The position numbers and the translations under genes were made by a program. From assembly GCA_947581795.1 (NCBI GenBank), contig CANPVS010000012.1:1-64000 (forward strand): a stretch of 64,000 nucleotides of DNA, read 5' to 3'. Below, one piece after another: positions 60,860-64,000 of this stretch. The notes beneath the pieces are model-generated. The model ran no database searches and had not been told where the DNA came from. It was given only the letters and a program-made list of their open reading frames with translations. The stretch is from an uncultured Oscillospiraceae bacterium. Its GTDB lineage: Bacteria; Bacillota; Clostridia; Oscillospirales; Oscillospiraceae. Each line of letters opens with the position of its first letter. Position 1 is the stretch's first letter.

Positions 60860-63800
60860 TTATCTTCTCTCCCGCCGCCGGTGAGCCGTCACCGCCGCGA
60901 GGGCGGCGCCGCAGCCGAGAAGCGCCAGCAGCCAGGGGATAAAGGCCGTCTCATCTCCCGTCGCGGGGCTGGTTGCCCCAGGGACCGCGGTAGGCGCCGC
61001 CGTGGCGGCGGGCGTCGCGGTGGGGGCCGCCGTGGCCGTTGGCGCGGCCGTCGCGGTCGGGGCCGCCGTCGCCGTAGGCGCGGGGGTGGCCGTAGGTCCC
61101 GGCGTGGGTGTGATAGTGCCCGCGGGGTCCTTCACCGTGAAGGATATCTTCTCCGCCGCCGGGTCCACGTACAGCATGAGATAGTCGGAGTGTTCCTCTA
61201 CGCTCTGGATGCCAACCATATCGGTGATATCGCTGGCTTTGCGGAGCGAACCATCTGTGTTTTCGATATACAAATAGTACGACACGATCATCGACGCATG
61301 ATACGTATCGGAATTGAACTGTGCTCCCTGACCGCCGGTATAAGCGTGCATGTAAAGGTTCCTGAGGCCGGGGTTATCAACGGTCACTTCCGCCCAATGG
61401 GCCGGTTCGTCGACCGATTCCATCGTGACGTTCACCACGCCGTTTTTCAGGGGATAGATATAGGACCAATCGTATATCTCGCTGCCGGGCTCACCGTAGA
61501 CCGCGTCCCGCCAGTCATAGGCGTACTCGTCGTTGTCGCCGCTGAACCACCAGTCCGACCTGGTGAGCAGCCACCCGCCCTCGGGCGGGATGATGGCCCC
61601 GTCGGTGAGGATGGGGCCCCGGTCGCTGCCATAGGGGTCGGCAGCCAGCAGCACGTCCGGCTCGTTGACGGAGAGGGTGGCCGAGGTGATCTTCTCGACG
61701 CGCACCGTGACGCTGTCCAGGCCCTTTTCCGCCGCCGCGTCCGCGTTCACGTGGTAGTGGAGCCGGTCAGACCCGTCGTCGTTCTCGCTGATATAGCCCG
61801 TGGTCACTTCCGTGTTCTCATCCGCCGGGACCACGGTGTAGCCGGGCTTTACATAGACCCGGAAGTAGTTTTCATCGTATCTGTTCATTACGTACTCGGA
61901 GGCCTGGATGAGCGCGTCCGTCTCGCCGGTGACGTTGACCCGGATGCTGCCGGGCGCCAGCGTGAACTCGATCACGCCGTTCTCACTGTAAAGGGTGTAC
62001 TTGCCGCCGCCTATATCTGTCGCCGTGCCCGTCTTCATCAGGGGCTCCGCGCCCTCCGCCTGGCTCAGGTTCAGGGTCACGCCGCCCGCGTCCTCCGCCG
62101 CGTAGATCGTGTTCTCATCGTCGGCGTGGCTGTAGGTGTGCCTATTGTTGGCGCAGTCGGTCAGGCTCCAGGAGAAATCGGCGTATGTATGGGAGATGAC
62201 CTTCGTCCACATGGGCGGGTCCGGGTTGGGGGACACGGTCACGGTGACCTCCGTCAGCGTGGGGTCGGTGATCTCAAAGGCATACCGGTGGTAGATGAGC
62301 GTGTCCGGCTCATAGCGGTTGTCGAACTTGTAGCGCTGCTCGGTGATCTCCACGCCCTCGTCGGGGAACTGCACCACATACTCCGCCGGGACCACGATGC
62401 GGCCCGCGCCGCCCTCGATCAGCGCCCCGTCCGTAAGAGGCGCGTCATATTTCTGGTCAATATCCGTGGGGTCGGAGGGCAAAAGCACGTTCTCCCCCGC
62501 CACCTTCAGCACCGGCGTCACGGGCAGAGGGCGCACCGTCACAGGGCCGGCCAGGGCCTTCTCGTCCGCCGCTGGGGTCAGACGCGCGCCGTCCGCGCCG
62601 TACCAGCCGTACCCATCGGCCAGCAGGTCATTCACTGTCAGATCCGACTGGAAGTCCTCGCCCAGCGCGGAGCCGCCGCAGCTCACGGCGCTGCCCGCGC
62701 CGGCGTATGCGCCGCCGGACAGAGACGCCGAGCCCTCCTCCCCCAGCAGCAGACCGAAATCCCCTGTACCGGTGATGCTCCCGCCGGTGACCGTCAGTCT
62801 GCCGCCGTCCAGCGCCACGCCGACGCCGCCGGTGACGCTGCCGCCCGTGACCGTCATATCCCCGGTGATCATGACGCCGGCGTCGCCGCCGCTGATCTCG
62901 CCGCCGGTGAGCGTCAGGCTGCCATAGATAAGGACCCCGAAGCTCATGTCGATGCCGCCCTCGCCTGTGACATTGCCGCTGATCCTGCCTCCGTTGACGG
63001 CGAGCACACTGTCACTGGTAGCGAAGATGCCTATGGGCCCGGAGATGTCGCCGCCGTTCACCGTCAGGCTGTCCGCGTCCCAAACGATGCCGCCGTTCTC
63101 ACCGCAGATCGCGCCGCCGTTGACGGTCGTCTCGCCGCCCTCGCAATAGACGCCGCCATTGAGCCCGCGCACCGTGCCGCCGTTCACCGTGAGAGAACCG
63201 GCGTCGATACGGATCGCGCCCATTTTGTCGCTTGAGCCGTCGCCCGCATCCTGGACCGTACCGCTGGCCACGGTCAGCGCGCCGCCGACCACATGGATAC
63301 AGACCGTCGTCAGCGTATTCTCCCCGCCGGCGAAGGTGATGGAAGCGCCCGCCGGGACGGTAAGTACATCCTGGGCCGTCACGTCCGCCAGCAGGGTCAC
63401 CGTGGCCGTTCCGGCCTGGACGGCCGCCGCCCACGCCTCGTCAATGGAGGCATACTCCCGGCTCTCGCCGCCCGCCGCGATCCGCACCGCGGGGTCGCCG
63501 GCCGCGGCGGGTTCCGGCTCATCCGTGGCTTCAGGTTCGTCTGTGACCTCGGGCTCATCCGTGGCCTCCGGCTCATCCGTGGCCTCAGGTCCTGCCGTCT
63601 CCTCGGGCTCATCCGTGGCCTCAGGTCCTGCCGTCTCCTCGGGCTCATCCGTGGCCTCCGGTCCCGCTGTCTCCTCGGGCTCATCCGTGGCCTCCGGTCC
63701 CGCTGTCTTCTCCGGTTCACCCGTGGCCTCGGGTCCCGCCGTGGCTTCCGGCTCTGCCGTAGCCGCCGGCGCGGGCTCCGCCGCCAGTCCCGTCAGGGAA

Positions 63801-63868
63801 CAAACGCTGAGAAGCAGCGCCGCCAGCAGCAGCGCGCTCAGTACCTTGGAAATGTTCCTTTTCATCAT
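60860..63868 (-). CDS. Sortase-type surface protein with beta-helix region
   Basis: A 1002-residue cell-surface protein. The signal peptide (1-29, ending TGLAAE) is followed by a Pro/Glu/Ala/Thr stalk made of 12-residue repeats (PEATDEPEETAG). From about 135 to 410 repeated LTVNGGxIxG and LTVTGGSITG turns indicate a right-handed beta-helix. Two related domains follow, each starting with a strand like PVLKVAGENVLLPSDP or TLSVNEPDVLLAADP. A second low-complexity stalk of APTATA repeats precedes SPATGDET, a membrane helix and RRRERR, a sorting signal with SPATG in place of LPxTG. The ATG at 63868 is doubled (ATGATG). It begins the visible part of the minus-strand run. Confidence 0.9.
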   Translation of the reverse strand: MMKRNISKVLSALLLAALLLSVCSLTGLAAEPAPAATAEPEATAGPEATGEPEKTAGPEATDEPEETAGPEATDEPEETAGPEATDEPEETAGPEATDEPEATDEPEVTDEPEATDEPEPAAAGDPAVRIAAGGESREYASIDEAWAAAVQAGTATVTLLADVTAQDVLTVPAGASITFAGGENTLTTVCIHVVGGALTVASGTVQDAGDGSSDKMGAIRIDAGSLTVNGGTVRGLNGGVYCEGGETTVNGGAICGENGGIVWDADSLTVNGGDISGPIGIFATSDSVLAVNGGRISGNVTGEGGIDMSFGVLIYGSLTLTGGEISGGDAGVMITGDMTVTGGSVTGGVGVALDGGRLTVTGGSITGTGDFGLLLGEEGSASLSGGAYAGAGSAVSCGGSALGEDFQSDLTVNDLLADGYGWYGADGARLTPAADEKALAGPVTVRPLPVTPVLKVAGENVLLPSDPTDIDQKYDAPLTDGALIEGGAGRIVVPAEYVVQFPDEGVEITEQRYKFDNRYEPDTLIYHRYAFEITDPTLTEVTVTVSPNPDPPMWTKVISHTYADFSWSLTDCANNRHTYSHADDENTIYAAEDAGGVTLNLSQAEGAEPLMKTGTATDIGGGKYTLYSENGVIEFTLAPGSIRVNVTGETDALIQASEYVMNRYDENYFRVYVKPGYTVVPADENTEVTTGYISENDDGSDRLHYHVNADAAAEKGLDSVTVRVEKITSATLSVNEPDVLLAADPYGSDRGPILTDGAIIPPEGGWLLTRSDWWFSGDNDEYAYDWRDAVYGEPGSEIYDWSYIYPLKNGVVNVTMESVDEPAHWAEVTVDNPGLRNLYMHAYTGGQGAQFNSDTYHASMIVSYYLYIENTDGSLRKASDITDMVGIQSVEEHSDYLMLYVDPAAEKISFTVKDPAGTITPTPGPTATPAPTATAAPTATAAPTATAAPTATPAATAAPTAVPGATSPATGDETAFIPWLLALLGCGAALAAVTAHRRRERR
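63572..63751 (-). repeat. 36-bp in-frame tandem repeats (about five units)
   Basis: Units start at 63572, 63608, 63644, 63680 and a degenerate one at 63716. Each encodes twelve residues of the PEATDEPEETAG stalk. They are contiguous with no spacers, so slippage-prone coding repeats rather than CRISPR. Confidence 0.9.
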
Positions 63869-63925
63869 CCGGTCTCCTCTCCTTTCGGGACCAAGGCGGT
63901 CCCTATATGTATCTTCCTCTCCCCG

Positions 63926-64000
63926 TCAGGCCGCGGGGCGGGCGACGAGGAAGCACATGTCGTTCAGTTCCCCCTCGTCAAAGTAATCGTAGAATGTAAA
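63926..64000 (-). CDS. C-terminal fragment of an unidentified protein
   Basis: From the right edge one minus-strand frame reads FTFYDYFDEGELNDMCFLVARPAA and ends at a TGA (63926-63928), 57 bp before the surface protein start. The composition looks like real coding sequence, but 24 residues do not identify a family. Another frame cannot be excluded. Confidence 0.5.
   Translation of the reverse strand, partial: FTFYDYFDEGELNDMCFLVARPAA

Noticed and set aside
60453..60942. Overlapping plus-strand open frames of 106-143 residues near peptide L
   Set aside because: They are antisense to peptide L, the Sel1 start and the surface-protein end, and lack supported starts.
63572..63751. CRISPR-like array with 36-bp units
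   Set aside because: Units are contiguous without spacers and translate in frame as a 12-residue stalk repeat.

Overview
The window reads as chromosomal DNA of a GC-rich (about 60% by eye) low-branching Firmicute, most likely a gut member of the Oscillospiraceae (Clostridia). The grounds are sigma-A-type promoters with GGAGG ribosome sites, a CIRCE element, MsmX-type sugar import, a sortase-type anchor, an NHLM-type peptide exporter, and a DUF5692 protein paired with a GltD-like oxidoreductase. Genus cannot be judged. Gene density is high and long same-strand operons dominate.

1-6.07 kb: a permease fragment, ftsH under a perfect CIRCE operator, a TetR regulator, an XRE repressor facing a small gene broken by an in-frame stop, a lipid pair (plsY and a GT28-type glycolipid glycosyltransferase) and an acidic DxDGD-repeat protein. 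6.07-20.5 kb: a glycan locus. A carbohydrate ABC importer and a secreted GH53 endo-galactanase lie on the minus strand, with two unknown membrane proteins. A secreted alpha-amylase, a type I pullulanase, a GH133 debranching enzyme and a HAD hydrolase lie on the plus strand. 20.5-26.5 kb: hypB, hypA, a 928-residue multi-cluster flavoprotein and a DUF5692 membrane protein form one operon, divergent from a LysR gene. 26.7-30.1 kb: one 1132-residue polypeptide carries binding, permease, ATPase and GHKL-like parts of an amino-acid-type ABC importer.

30.1-45.05 kb is the most unusual region. A minus-strand run that looks like one operon encodes, in order of transcription: STAS; MATE fused to a GHKL domain; a GH3-type adenylating enzyme; a SpoIIE phosphatase fused to a GHKL domain; a STAS-kinase fusion; a short HlyD-like protein; an ABC exporter with a C39 peptidase; a second ABC protein of NHLM type; four small peptides with 24-residue Gly-Gly leaders; a condensation-like acyltransferase; and IPP isomerase. 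45.4-50.6 kb holds an M13 metallopeptidase and two MATE transporters. Three copies of a roughly 50-bp intergenic repeat occur between 45.3 and 50.8 kb.

50.8-64 kb holds a 290-residue protein of unknown family and eight more Gly-Gly leader peptides (one with a long Nif11-like leader). They are interleaved with two Sel1-repeat proteins (420 and 1772 residues) and a sortase-type surface protein. Counting both groups there are 12 precursors. Five short cores carry two cysteine pairs like a zinc ribbon, and three others are Cys-rich. A shared promoter/leader element precedes several of these units. My reading is a peptide secretion system controlled by, or coupled to, a partner-switching module, with no lanthionine, radical-SAM or cyclodehydratase enzyme in view.
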